Part shown: piece by piece, positions 44,098-52,659 of the stretch
How positions within the stretch are numbered: the first letter of the stretch is position 1
How the letters are laid out: every line of letters starts with the position of its first letter
Assembly (NCBI GenBank): GCA_024644945.1
Contig: JAHEGU010000016.1
Coordinates: 1-59,886, forward strand
From: Gammaproteobacteria bacterium
GTDB lineage: Bacteria > Pseudomonadota > Gammaproteobacteria > Arenicellales > Poriferihabitantaceae
Direction: 5' to 3'
Length of the DNA: 59,886 nucleotides
Made by a program: the position numbers and the translations under genes
The notes under the pieces: model-generated
What the model was told of the DNA's origin: nothing
Database searches by the model: none
The model's input: only the letters and a program-made list of their open reading frames with translations

Positions 44098-44125
44098 CCA
44101 TGTGCGGCCTATGGGCCGCACATGG
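44098..44125. terminator. 12-bp perfect hairpin after sulfatase
   Basis: CCATGTGCGGCC (44098-44109), loop TATG, GGCCGCACATGG (44114-44125). It begins nine bases after the sulfatase stop. Few T residues follow (ATTTGTCC), so termination is plausible but not certain. The remaining 320 bases up to the SDR gene hold no gene and one REP half-site. Confidence 0.6.
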
Positions 44126-44398
44126 ATTTGTCCTGCTGAGAAGAAAACACAAGAAGCTTAGAGGATGATAAGTTAATATCACCCCTGCCGCCAATCTTTT
44201 CGGCAGCCTCGCTTTTATTGCAACTACTGGATAATTCAGAGATCCTGACTCCAATAGTCCTCTTGACCTATGCTTCCGGATAACGTGACATAGGCAACAA
44301 AATCTCCAATCAGAACGACCGGAATCTGGAGCACTTGCCGCCTGATTTTCTTAGGTACTTTCTTTTTGATTGTCATTGGAAATTGAAGCGTTAATAAG

Positions 44399-44416
44399 AA
44401 TAATCACTCCGACCCC
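44399..44416. repeat. REP-like half element
   Basis: AATAATCACTCCGACCCC, matching the right arm of the elements at 36808 and 49284; no clear left arm nearby. Confidence 0.65.
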
Positions 44417-44444
44417 ATTAGTTTTCTTCTCGTGGTGCCTTGAA

Positions 44445-45197
44445 TCAAGGTAGAGCAAGCAATCCACCGTCAACGATTAGATCAACCCCAGTAATGTAAG
44501 AGGCAAGATCGGATAACAGGAACAATGTTGCATTCGACAGGTCCTCAGTTTGACCAAGCCGCTTTAAAGGCACCGCCGCAGCGATTGCTTCACGCGCGCC
44601 TTGTTGGTGATCCCATCTCGACTGCAGTGGTGTGTCGATCATTCCAGGCGAAACAATATTGGATCTAAGTCTCTTGTCGGCAAACTGGATGGCGATGGAT
44701 TTCGATAGTGCGATCAACCCTGCCTTCGACGCCTGATAGGCATCCTGCGGTTTGCTGTCCCCGCGGTAGGCGCCAATACTGGAGAAGTGGACCATCGCAG
44801 AGTCAGGGTTTTTAATCATTTGCGGGATGCAGAGTTGAGCGAGCCTTGCAGGGCCTTTCAGGTTGACGTCCATCACTTTGTCCCAAACGGCGAAATCCAT
44901 GTCGACGACCCCGAAATCTTTGTCAAATAACAGTATACCCGCCGCGTTGACTAAGTAATCGATTGTGCCAAAACGCGTACACGTCTCAGCAACGACGTTT
45001 TCAAGAAAACTGTGATCGGTGAGATCACCCTGAAAATATGCTGCCCGATCACCGAAGCCGGTATAGCCATCGGGCATGTCTTTGAGGTCAATCATACATA
45101 CGTTGGCACCTCCCGCGCAAAGATCATGCGCGACCTGGCCACCCATCCCACCGCCCGCGCCGGTAACAACCGCGGTCTTGCCAGAAAAATCCCACAT
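44445..45197 (-). CDS. Short-chain dehydrogenase/reductase
   Basis: A 250-residue classical SDR with the NAD(P) motif TGAGGGMGG (16-24), NAG at VNAAGI, active-site Ser in FSSIGAYRGD and YQASK (YxxxK) intact. C-terminal GMIDTPLQSRW and ITGVDLIVDGG are standard. Substrate unknown. ATG at 45197; REP-like elements lie on both sides. Confidence 0.9.
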   Translation of the reverse strand: MWDFSGKTAVVTGAGGGMGGQVAHDLCAGGANVCMIDLKDMPDGYTGFGDRAAYFQGDLTDHSFLENVVAETCTRFGTIDYLVNAAGILLFDKDFGVVDMDFAVWDKVMDVNLKGPARLAQLCIPQMIKNPDSAMVHFSSIGAYRGDSKPQDAYQASKAGLIALSKSIAIQFADKRLRSNIVSPGMIDTPLQSRWDHQQGAREAIAAAVPLKRLGQTEDLSNATLFLLSDLASYITGVDLIVDGGLLALP

Positions 45198-45280
45198 CGC
45201 CTTTAAATTCTCGCTTGTAAAAAGATTCTGTAGAGTATCTCAAAGTTATCTAAACGTAGACAATATCAATTTAGCGAAAA

Positions 45281-45386
45281 GGTGAAGAGGGATTAAAGAC
45301 TGGGCAATTTACAGTTGCTGCTTAAAACACAATCATTCTGACCCCTTTAGCTGGAGTGACTCGGTGAAAAAAAGTCCTTCCGTCAC
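45281..45386. repeat. Composite of both REP-like subfamilies
   Basis: A left arm of the second subfamily (GAAGAGGGATTAAAGACTGG) is followed by the shared core GGCAATTTACAGTTGCTGCTTAAAA and then by a right arm of the first subfamily (AATCATTCTGACCCCTTTAG). A decayed second-subfamily right arm, AGTCCTTCCGTCAC, ends at 45386. It suggests recombination between the two types. Confidence 0.65.
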
Positions 45387-45408
45387 TTTTTTTTATAGCC
45401 TCACCAGA

Positions 45409-45909
45409 CTATAGATCTAGCTTGAAATACACAGTGTCTATATCTGGCCCGCGGTCATCTACAATCACTTTTGAGCGTTGGAAATTCGTTTTCTCGTTTA
45501 GTCTCATCATTGGATAGTTTGTTGACCATGTGCGTGTTACAACCGACTTAAATCCTTCGGTTTTGAGGTGATCTAATAGTTTCTGGCGAAACCAAAATCC
45601 AATTCCTGTTCTACGAAGCTCCGGTATTACACGGAAGAATGTCAGGTATGCCTTTTCTTTATCGCCGCAATAATCAGTTTCATAAAGTGTGGCAGCGACG
45701 GGATTGGTGTTGGCTTCCATTGCCATGAGCCCACGGTTGTTTAAACCATTCTTCAATTGACAAGCGAATTCAGGGCGCTCAAAAAGAGGGGGTGTGAACT
45801 CATTATCTGATTCTTTAATAAAACCGAGTAGCACACCCCATTTGGTTTTCTCTGTTTGAGAAATGGAGTGAATACTGAACGATTTAGCGGATGAAGAAAT
45901 ATTGTCCAC
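45409..45909 (-). CDS. GNAT-like N-acetyltransferase
   Basis: A 166-residue protein with the GNAT acetyl-CoA region: YLTFFRVIPELRRTGIGFWFRQKLLDHL (about 98-125), where RRTGIG is the pyrophosphate loop (usually Q/RxxGxG/A), then KSVVTRTWSTNYPMMRLNEKTNF, a typical motif-B end. GTG start at 45909. Substrate unknown. Confidence 0.75.
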   Translation of the reverse strand: MDNISSSAKSFSIHSISQTEKTKWGVLLGFIKESDNEFTPPLFERPEFACQLKNGLNNRGLMAMEANTNPVAATLYETDYCGDKEKAYLTFFRVIPELRRTGIGFWFRQKLLDHLKTEGFKSVVTRTWSTNYPMMRLNEKTNFQRSKVIVDDRGPDIDTVYFKLDL

Positions 45910-46033
45910 AACAGGAGTTCCTAACTAAAAATACCCAGGAAGAGAAATGCGTATTTGCCAACTTGGGCAACACTAAATCTGAATTTACCGAGAATCCTGG
46001 ACTGACGCGCGTGCAACAAATACTATTTGATGT

Positions 46034-47545
46034 ATGGCAGAGAATACTATCGAACTGATTAAAACCCAAGCAAAACTAAGGCCATCAGCGCCCGCTTTGG
46101 TTGGCATTGATGGGTACGTGCTGAATTATAGTGAGGTACACGATAGCGTAATGCGTGTTGCGGGTGTTCTCTCTAAGCTTGGTATTAAGGCAAAAGATCG
46201 GGTCATCTTGGCTGTCGAAAATGGCCCGCGGCAAGTCGTTGCTCTTTTGGGGGTTTCTCATGTAGCCACGGCTGTTTTAGTGGATCCTTGGCTAAAAATA
46301 TCGGAGCTCGAGAGGGTCTTCGATGCTACGCGACCAGTCCTTGTCATCTTAGATTGGTCGGTGAGAGAGGACTTGATTGATGTAACAAATAAAAAGGGAG
46401 TCGAGCTCATGGCGATAAAGAAAGATGGAGAAATTTCTATTATCCCCTCTGGAGATTCTTGGCGTGTTAATAACGCTGGAGACGGTGCTTCGTTTTCGTC
46501 AGATGAAGATATTGCTGTACTAGTCGCAACTTCTGGTAGCACTGCCGAATCAAAGTTTGTACCGGTAACGCATCGTATGGAGCGCGCGCGCTTGAAGAAC
46601 CTCGTCAGCGCACTATCACTTACAGCTGATGATGTGTATCTAAATTTTATGCCGCAGTTTCATTCCACGGGAAAAGGCTTAATCCTAGTGACGCTGATAA
46701 GTGGAGGGTGTGTTATTTGTGCCGCACCATTCGATTTATGCGGCTTTCACGATCTTGTGGAACAATACGAACCTTCTTGGACAAGTTTATCAGCGACCAT
46801 GTGTCGGATGCTTTTAAGACTCCCAAAGCAGAGTTTAAGATCCAGTTTAAGATTTATCAGGATATCAAACGAAGCGGTTACCAAAGAATTAGTCTCTAAG
46901 GTACGCAACAAGTTTGATGTTCCAGTGGCGGTGTCATATGGGACAAGTGAAACAGGATTGATTTCATGTACACCCATATCAAAAGAAGTCTGGAAATCAG
47001 GTGCTGTAGGTGTTCCAAAGAATTGCGAAGTATCCATTGTTGATGAGTCAGGAACGAGTCTTCCACCTGGTGAAGTTGGGGAAATCATTGTGAAAGGGCC
47101 AAACGTCGTGTCTGGATACTTTGAAATTGGATTCAATGAAAATGATGTGCCCGAAAGATTTCATACCGGTGATTTAGGTTTCTTAGATGATGACGGTTGG
47201 TTGCATGTCGCTTCAAGAATAAAAGAAGTGATCAATCGCGGAGGTGAAAAAATCGCCCCGGGCGAAATTGAGGAATGTCTTTTAATGCACGAAGCGGTTG
47301 AAGAGGTGTGTTGTTTTTCCATGGCATCTGAAACTTATGGTGAAGAACCAGGTGCCGCTGTAGTGTTAAAAGAACAGTGTGAATTCACTGCCGCTCAAAT
47401 TAAACAACATGTTCGCAAACACTTGTTGCATTCCAAGGTGCCAAGCGAAGTATTTTTACTGGAGTCAATTCCTAAAACATCTGCAGGTAAGGTGTCGCGG
47501 ACTAGAGTATCAGAGATTTGTAGGAGTAATTTTGGGTCAAAGTAA
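46034..47545 (+). CDS. AMP-dependent acyl/aryl synthetase
   Basis: A 503-residue ANL-superfamily enzyme: AVLVATSGSTAESKFVPVTH (AMP binding; Glu-Ser where most have Lys at this loop), SYGTSETGLIS, RFHTGDLGFLDDDGWLHV, RIKEVINRGGEKIAPGEIEE and the catalytic lysine in PKTSAGKVSRTRV. It activates an unknown acid. Base composition is markedly lower in GC than the neighbouring sulfatase. A terminator follows. Confidence 0.88.
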   Translation: MAENTIELIKTQAKLRPSAPALVGIDGYVLNYSEVHDSVMRVAGVLSKLGIKAKDRVILAVENGPRQVVALLGVSHVATAVLVDPWLKISELERVFDATRPVLVILDWSVREDLIDVTNKKGVELMAIKKDGEISIIPSGDSWRVNNAGDGASFSSDEDIAVLVATSGSTAESKFVPVTHRMERARLKNLVSALSLTADDVYLNFMPQFHSTGKGLILVTLISGGCVICAAPFDLCGFHDLVEQYEPSWTSLSATMCRMLLRLPKQSLRSSLRFIRISNEAVTKELVSKVRNKFDVPVAVSYGTSETGLISCTPISKEVWKSGAVGVPKNCEVSIVDESGTSLPPGEVGEIIVKGPNVVSGYFEIGFNENDVPERFHTGDLGFLDDDGWLHVASRIKEVINRGGEKIAPGEIEECLLMHEAVEEVCCFSMASETYGEEPGAAVVLKEQCEFTAAQIKQHVRKHLLHSKVPSEVFLLESIPKTSAGKVSRTRVSEICRSNFGSK

Positions 47546-47564
47546 GAACACGAACTAAGCTCTT

Positions 47565-47583
47565 TAAAAAGCCTGGCTTTTTA
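47565..47583 (+). terminator. Intrinsic terminator after synthetase
   Basis: TAAAAAGC (47565-47572) pairs with GCTTTTTA (47576-47583) around CTG, with a T run in the right arm, 20 bases after the synthetase stop. Confidence 0.65.
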
Positions 47584-47633
47584 TTAGTTAAATAAATTTG
47601 TCCCGGTTTCTCCCCTCAGATTTCCAAAGTCTG

Positions 47634-47750
47634 AACATTAATGCTTTGACCCCGAAATTTCTGCGAAATTTGTTTAGCTATAAATTGAAATCGCAGATTC
47701 TGCTTACAGCTGCCTAGCTGCTTAAAAAATAATCACTCTGACCCTGAAAT
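47634..47750. repeat. Two REP-like half elements in a gene-free stretch
   Basis: AACATTAATGCTTTGACCCCGAAATTT (47634-47660) and GCTGCTTAAAAAATAATCACTCTGACCC (47717-47744) are right arms of the GACCCC family; both are followed by a GAAATTTxTGCxGAA string. The rest of the interval 47584-48020 is AT-rich and without a gene; it must include the promoter of the cytochrome gene. Confidence 0.65.
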
Positions 47751-48020
47751 TTTTGCAGAATTTTTCGACGCATTTGTTGTGATCCTCGACTTATCGGACT
47801 AAAGGCCGAATAAATTTATAATAATCGGCGCTTTGGCCTGATTATTAGCCTCAATATGACGCATCACGGCATAACCATTTATTGATATAGGGTGGAAGGT
47901 CGAATTAATTTAAACTTAATCTATGTTCGAATTTTGCCTGTACTCACTGCAGAGTATGTGTAAATAGAATAAGCGCAATAAATCGTTATCTCTAAACAAT
48001 TTTTAAACTCTGAATTTATT

Positions 48021-48437
48021 ATGAAACGAATTGCTATTTTGATCGCGGGATTAATGCTTTTTCCCGCGTACGCGGAAGATAACCGACACCCGATCGAGGT
48101 TACGGTACCGCAGCAGGAAATGATCCTGGAAGAAATGCGCGATTACGTGGCAACACTTCAGGAGATCACCGGCGGGCTGGCGGTGTCCGACTTCAATAAA
48201 GTGGCTGAAGCGGCGGCCAGTATGGGTCGAGGCCGCATGACGGGTGAAAGAATGGAAATGGCCCGTCAGTTGCCGGAACAGTTTCGCATGATGGGCATGT
48301 CGGAGCACGATGAATTCGACGCCATCGCCCGTGACGCTGTCGATTTGCAGGATAAGGATCATACCCTCGAGCAGTTGAGCACGGCGCTCGCAAAATGTGT
48401 GGCCTGTCATGCTGCTTTTAGACTACAGCTGAAGTAA
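48021..48437 (+). CDS. Cytochrome c'-type (class II) cytochrome
   Basis: A 138-residue exported cytochrome with signal peptide (ILIAGLMLFPAYAED) and a single haem site CVACHAAFR at 126-134, close to the C-terminus as in class II cytochromes. The preceding region is helical, as in the four-helix bundle of cytochrome c'/c556. Periplasmic; role in electron transfer or NO/CO binding is open. The FKBP-rhodanese gene starts 14 bases later and is probably co-transcribed. Confidence 0.85.
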   Translation: MKRIAILIAGLMLFPAYAEDNRHPIEVTVPQQEMILEEMRDYVATLQEITGGLAVSDFNKVAEAAASMGRGRMTGERMEMARQLPEQFRMMGMSEHDEFDAIARDAVDLQDKDHTLEQLSTALAKCVACHAAFRLQLK

Positions 48438-48451
48438 ACAAGACTTTTATT

Positions 48452-49213
48452 ATGTTGCCAAGAGAATATAAATTTGCCGGGGCCGGAATTCTCCTTCTTT
48501 TACTGACTTCCGAGGTAATAGCAACACATGCTGGGCTGCCCGACGTCCAGATAAAGGATTTGCGCGTCGGATCCGGCAGCGAAGTCGTGCGGCATTCCAC
48601 GGTCAGCGTGAACTATACCGGCTGGCTGGAGGATGGTACCCGGTTCGACAGCAATGAAGACCGGAAAGATGGTCCGTTCACTTTCAAGATTGGGGCGGGT
48701 AGTGTGATACCGGGATGGGATCTAGGTATTCCCGGTATGAAGGTCGGAGGTGTTCGCGAACTGACGATACCGCCTGAACTCGCGTATGGAAAACGCGGTG
48801 TTGAGACCGTTATTCCGTCCGATGCAACGCTTCGCTTTGAAGTCGAAGTGCTCGAGGCAAAAGCGCCCCCCTATAAAAATGTTGACAACGAGGTTACCAG
48901 GACGATGCGTGGGCGTGGTGTACAAATAGTCGACATCCGGCGACCCGAAGAGTGGGGTGAAACAGGTATTGTCGAGGGTAGTATTCTGTTAACCGCTTTC
49001 GACAATAGCGGTCGCTTGATACCGGACTTTCCGCAACGATTCACTCAAAAATTTGGGAATGATGAGGAAGTGTTGCTGATTTGCCGTACCGGAAACCGAA
49101 CATCTTTGATCGCGGATGCGTTGGCGTCTCAGGCGGGGTACAGCAAGATCTACAATGTGGTTGACGGAATCGAACGGTGGATCGCGGAAGGTCGGCCGGT
49201 CGTGAAGCGGTGA
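48452..49213 (+). CDS. Exported FKBP-rhodanese fusion protein
   Basis: A 253-residue protein with an N-terminal hydrophobic leader (GAGILLLLLTSEVIATHAG), an FKBP-type prolyl isomerase domain at about 30-137 (VSVNYTGWLEDGTRFDSN, GSVIPGWDLGIPGMKVGG, IPPELAYGKRG) and a rhodanese domain at about 145-250 with active cysteine C211 in LLICRTGNRTS. The combination is unusual. It suggests a periplasmic folding or sulfur/redox factor, and the neighbouring cytochrome c' may be a partner. Both domains keep their key residues. Confidence 0.88.
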   Translation: MLPREYKFAGAGILLLLLTSEVIATHAGLPDVQIKDLRVGSGSEVVRHSTVSVNYTGWLEDGTRFDSNEDRKDGPFTFKIGAGSVIPGWDLGIPGMKVGGVRELTIPPELAYGKRGVETVIPSDATLRFEVEVLEAKAPPYKNVDNEVTRTMRGRGVQIVDIRRPEEWGETGIVEGSILLTAFDNSGRLIPDFPQRFTQKFGNDEEVLLICRTGNRTSLIADALASQAGYSKIYNVVDGIERWIAEGRPVVKR

Positions 49214-49256
49214 AAAAGGAAGTGCCGATAGCTCGACACAATATGGATGCCAAAGA

Positions 49257-49297
49257 AAGGGGTCGGAGTGATTTTTCATTAACCACTCCGACCCCTT
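49257..49297. repeat. REP-like palindrome with 14-bp perfect arms
   Basis: AAGGGGTCGGAGTG (49257-49270) and CACTCCGACCCCTT (49284-49297) around a 13-base loop. It lies between the convergent FKBP-rhodanese and korB genes and could act as a bidirectional terminator. One of the cleanest members of the family. Confidence 0.85.
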
Positions 49298-49432
49298 TGG
49301 TTGAAACGTGTAATCCGACTGAGTTTCAATTAATTACGATGCGTATTTGTTTGGTTAATTGACAATTGGCGCAAAAGAAGAGCCTTCGGGAATTTTGTGT
49401 AGATAGGGATCGTATGTGTCCCCGTTTTCTGG

Positions 49433-50431
49433 TCAGGAATTTTCCGGAGAGACTGTCCAGGAACTAGCGCCACGGAGAAACTCCGCCACGCTCCGGCTAC
49501 GTTTCATCTCTGATGGATGAAGCCCGTAAAACGCGCACTCGAACGACTGGGCTGGTTTCCGAAAAAGGATGCCAAGCGCAACCGGTTCTTGCAGATCGAT
49601 CAGCAACCTGGCGACCACCTCATTGGTCTCATCATGAACCAGCACATCCTCGGGTGAACTTTTTACCTCGATCACTTCGAGGGCGAAAGTATCTTTGTTG
49701 AAGCGGATACCTTTTTTAGCATTGTCGCCGAAAAGCATGGGTTCTCCGTGCTTCAGACGGAGTTGCATTTTCGACGCATCCTTGCGGTCCGTGAAGGATG
49801 CGAAGACATCCTTGTTGTAGACGATGCAGTTCTGGAAGATCTCAGTCAACGAGGCGCCAGCGAAGGCATGGGCCCCCTGCAAGACCTCGCTTAATCCTTC
49901 CTTGTCGGCGTCGACGGCACGGGCAAAGAAACGGGCGCCGGAACCGAGCGCAAACTGGCCCGGCGAAACCGGCATATCGACTGAACCGGCTGGACTCGAT
50001 GGCGAGACAGTACCGACCCGGGATGTCGGTGAGTATTGTCCTTTAGTGAGACCGTAGATTTCGTTATTGAACAGCAGGATCTTCAAACCGACATTTCGTC
50101 GGAGTGCGTGCATGAGGTGATTACCGCCAATCGACAGGGCGTCACCGTCTCCGCTGACCACCCAGACATCCAGTTCTGGATTGGCCAGTTTGAGCCCGGT
50201 GGCAATGGCAGGTGCGCGGCCGTGAATGGTATGAAAACCATAACTTTCCACATAATAGGGGAATCGGGCTGCACAGCCGATCCCTGAGATAAAAGCAGTG
50301 GATTCGGGACTGGCCCCGGCATCGGCCAATGCCCTGGTAACGGATTTAAGAATGGCGTAGTCACCGCAACCGGGGCACCAGCGCACCTCCTGGGTGGTAG
50401 TAAAATCTTTTGCAGTCAGTTCTGTACTCAC
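49433..50431 (-). CDS. korB: 2-oxoacid:acceptor oxidoreductase beta subunit
   Basis: A 332-residue thiamine-diphosphate subunit. Motifs: VRWCPGCGDYAILKSV at the N-terminus, SGDGDALSIGGNHLMHALRR (ThDP/Mg binding) and FNNEIYGLTKGQYSPTS. Matches the beta subunit of 2-oxoglutarate:ferredoxin oxidoreductases of aerobic proteobacteria (KorB). GTG start overlaps the alpha-subunit stop by one base (TAGTG), with AAGGAGGG before it. Together with KorA it would interconvert a 2-oxoacid and its acyl-CoA with ferredoxin. Confidence 0.9.
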   Translation of the reverse strand: MSTELTAKDFTTTQEVRWCPGCGDYAILKSVTRALADAGASPESTAFISGIGCAARFPYYVESYGFHTIHGRAPAIATGLKLANPELDVWVVSGDGDALSIGGNHLMHALRRNVGLKILLFNNEIYGLTKGQYSPTSRVGTVSPSSPAGSVDMPVSPGQFALGSGARFFARAVDADKEGLSEVLQGAHAFAGASLTEIFQNCIVYNKDVFASFTDRKDASKMQLRLKHGEPMLFGDNAKKGIRFNKDTFALEVIEVKSSPEDVLVHDETNEVVARLLIDLQEPVALGILFRKPAQSFECAFYGLHPSEMKRSRSVAEFLRGASSWTVSPENS

Positions 50432-52257
50432 TATTTGCCCTCCTTTTTCAGGGACTCAATGCGGTCAACCAGCTCGGATATGCGAAATGGCTGGCCACTT
50501 ACTTTGGGAAATGAAACAGTCTGCAAACATAATTTTTCCCGCAGCAATGCGGCCAGTTGGCCGTTATTCATTTCCGGAACGAGCACGGTGTCGAAGCGGC
50601 CAAGAAGTTCACCCAGGTTGACAGGGAGTGGATTGATATTCCGCAAGTGAACAAAACTGACGCCGGTCTCAATGGTGGCCTGGTAGATCGGGCCGTACGT
50701 GGAACCCCAGCCTACGACAACGAGGTCGCCATGATCGGCACCGCACTCAAGAGATTGCGCCGGAATGTAGTTGGCAACGCAGTCAACCTTGGCTTGTCGC
50801 AGGTCCGTCATCTGTTGGTGGTTGGCCGGGTCATAGGAGATATGACCGGTTTCGATATCTTTTTCTAGCCCGCCGATCCGATGCATAAGGCCCTCCATGC
50901 CAGGCACGATCCAGGGTCTGCCAAAACTGTTTTCATCCCTGCGGAATGCCTGTCGCTGCGCATCCTGATCCTTACAGGGAGCAGGGGCCGGATGGTGTTC
51001 TATCGGCTCCAGGGCTGAGATATCGGGAATCTTCCATGGTTCAGAGGCATTGGATAAGTATCCATCCACCAACAGGATCACCGGTGTCATGTGACGCAAC
51101 GCGATCCGCACTGACTCCACCGCTATATTGAAACAATCTTCTGAAGAAGCGGCGGCAAGCACCGGTAGCGGAGTATCGCCGTTGCGCCCATAAACGGCCT
51201 GAAACAGATCCGATTGTTCTGTCTTCGTCGGTAATCCTGTTGAAGGACCACCGCGCTGCCAGTTGACGATAACCAGCGGTAGCTCCGCACTGACGGCCAG
51301 CCCAATAGCCTCAGCCTTCAATGCGATACCGGGTCCCGAGCTGGATGTGACCCCGATCATGCCGCCGTAGGACGCGCCGATGGCCGCGCAGACGGCGGCA
51401 ATTTCATCTTCCGCCTGAAACGTACCTACCCCGGTTTCTCCCAGCAAGGCAAGCCTGTGCAGTAAGGGTGAGGATGGCGTAATGGGGTAGGAACAGAACA
51501 TGACAGGTCGATCCGCCAGTTCGCCGGCTGCGGCAATACCCAGGGCAAGGGCCTCTGCACCGGTTACGCTGCGATACTCGCCTGGAGGCATCTCCGATTT
51601 GCGGATATCATATCTCGGTACCGATGCCGATAGTTCGGTGTTCTCGCCATAAGCATGTCCGGCATGCAGCGCGGCAATATTGGCGTTGCGAATCTTGGTT
51701 TGATTGTCGAGACGCCGCCGGATCCAGTCTTCGACCGACGCCAAATCACGCTCGAACATCCACAATAGAACTCCCAACGCCCAGAAATTCTTGCAGCGAT
51801 CGCCATCGCTCTTGCTCAGCCCAAAAACTTTGATCGATTCCAGGTTTAGCCGAGAGATATCCGCAGTGACGCACTGGAAATCTTCCAGGGTCCCGTCTTC
51901 TCGCGGGTCTTGCTTGTAACCGGCACGTGCCAGGTTCCTTGCAGTGAAACTGTCATTGTTGATAATAATCAGAGCGCCCCGCTCCAGCAGAGGCAAACTG
52001 ACTTTGAGCGCGGCAGGGTTGAATGCGACCAGCACGTCGGGGGAGTCGCCAGCCGTTGTGATCGTGCCGCTTCCCAGGTTTATCTGGTATGCAGACACCC
52101 CGAACAGAGATCCGGCCGGCGCACGTATCTCGGCCGGATAGTCCGGAAAGGTGGCAAAGTCTGCCCCCGTCAATGCCGTCGACACCGCGAACCGCGTGCC
52201 CATTAGCTGGATGCCATCGCCAGAATCACCAGCGATACGTACAGCGATTGAATCCAT
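50431..52257 (-). CDS. korA: 2-oxoacid:acceptor oxidoreductase gamma-alpha fusion
   Basis: A 608-residue subunit. The N-terminal gamma domain has VRIAGDSGDGIQLMGTRFAV and AEIRAPAGSLFGVSAYQI; the alpha domain begins near residue 220 with VTGAEALALGIAAAGELADR, CSYPITPSSPLLHRL and SSSGPGIALKAEAIGLA. This gamma-alpha fusion is typical of KorA. I start at ATG 52257 behind AGAAGA; the frame is open to 52344 but passes through a tandem repeat there. No ferredoxin-domain (delta) subunit is present. Confidence 0.9.
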   Translation of the reverse strand: MDSIAVRIAGDSGDGIQLMGTRFAVSTALTGADFATFPDYPAEIRAPAGSLFGVSAYQINLGSGTITTAGDSPDVLVAFNPAALKVSLPLLERGALIIINNDSFTARNLARAGYKQDPREDGTLEDFQCVTADISRLNLESIKVFGLSKSDGDRCKNFWALGVLLWMFERDLASVEDWIRRRLDNQTKIRNANIAALHAGHAYGENTELSASVPRYDIRKSEMPPGEYRSVTGAEALALGIAAAGELADRPVMFCSYPITPSSPLLHRLALLGETGVGTFQAEDEIAAVCAAIGASYGGMIGVTSSSGPGIALKAEAIGLAVSAELPLVIVNWQRGGPSTGLPTKTEQSDLFQAVYGRNGDTPLPVLAAASSEDCFNIAVESVRIALRHMTPVILLVDGYLSNASEPWKIPDISALEPIEHHPAPAPCKDQDAQRQAFRRDENSFGRPWIVPGMEGLMHRIGGLEKDIETGHISYDPANHQQMTDLRQAKVDCVANYIPAQSLECGADHGDLVVVGWGSTYGPIYQATIETGVSFVHLRNINPLPVNLGELLGRFDTVLVPEMNNGQLAALLREKLCLQTVSFPKVSGQPFRISELVDRIESLKKEGK

Positions 52258-52324
52258 AGTTCTTCTGTCCGACATAAATTTGTTTTTTACCAGAACACAG
52301 CTCGTGGAGGAAAGCATTATCCAA

Positions 52325-52351
52325 GACCCAAGATCGGGACCCAAGATCGGG
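52325..52351. repeat. Two-copy 13-base tandem upstream of korA
   Basis: GACCCAAGATCGG occurs twice in direct tandem, followed by GGTCAGTG. It lies about 70 bases before the korA start. The gene-free stretch 52258-52659 also holds a REP-like element and a copy of repeat B. Confidence 0.6.
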
Positions 52352-52397
52352 GTCAGTGTTGTAATTATTCGTATTACGGATGTTTAAAGGCGAAAAT

Positions 52398-52461
52398 GTG
52401 ACGGAGGGATTATAGATTAGGCAATTTATAATGGCTGCTTAAAAACTAATCCCTCCGTCAC
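52398..52461. repeat. REP-like element, GACGGAGGG subfamily, perfect arms
   Basis: GTGACGGAGGGATTA (52398-52412) and TAATCCCTCCGTCAC (52447-52461) are perfect 15-bp inverted arms. The interior (AGGCAATTTATAATGGCTGC) is shared with the composite at 45281-45386. Confidence 0.85.
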
Positions 52462-52486
52462 CCTTGTTGTAGAAAATAACCCCTCT

Positions 52487-52520
52487 GGAGTGTACTGACT
52501 TCCACGGACAGTTAAATTAG
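52487..52520 (+). repeat. Dispersed repeat B, copy 3
   Basis: GGAGTGTACTGACTTCCACG followed by GACAGTTAAATTAG; the longest plus-strand copy, sharing 28 of its 34 positions with the reverse complement of 32107-32141 by eye. Confidence 0.7.
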
Positions 52521-52659
52521 ACATCAGTTAACTTTTGATTACATGAGAACTGTGACAGAATTTTTTACAGATACTTAAACTAATTATTGAAAATAAAATT
52601 GTTTAGATTTCTTTGAAGAAAACTTTGATTCAAATGTCATTCTAGCCTCTACAGACATT

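Noticed and set aside
52258..52344. N-terminal extension of korA
   Set aside because: The open frame passes through a tandem repeat and lacks a ribosome-binding site; the conserved gamma domain begins at the ATG at 52257.
33176..52461. CRISPR array
   Set aside because: The repeats are palindromic, irregularly spaced over kilobases and lie singly between genes; no cas genes are present.
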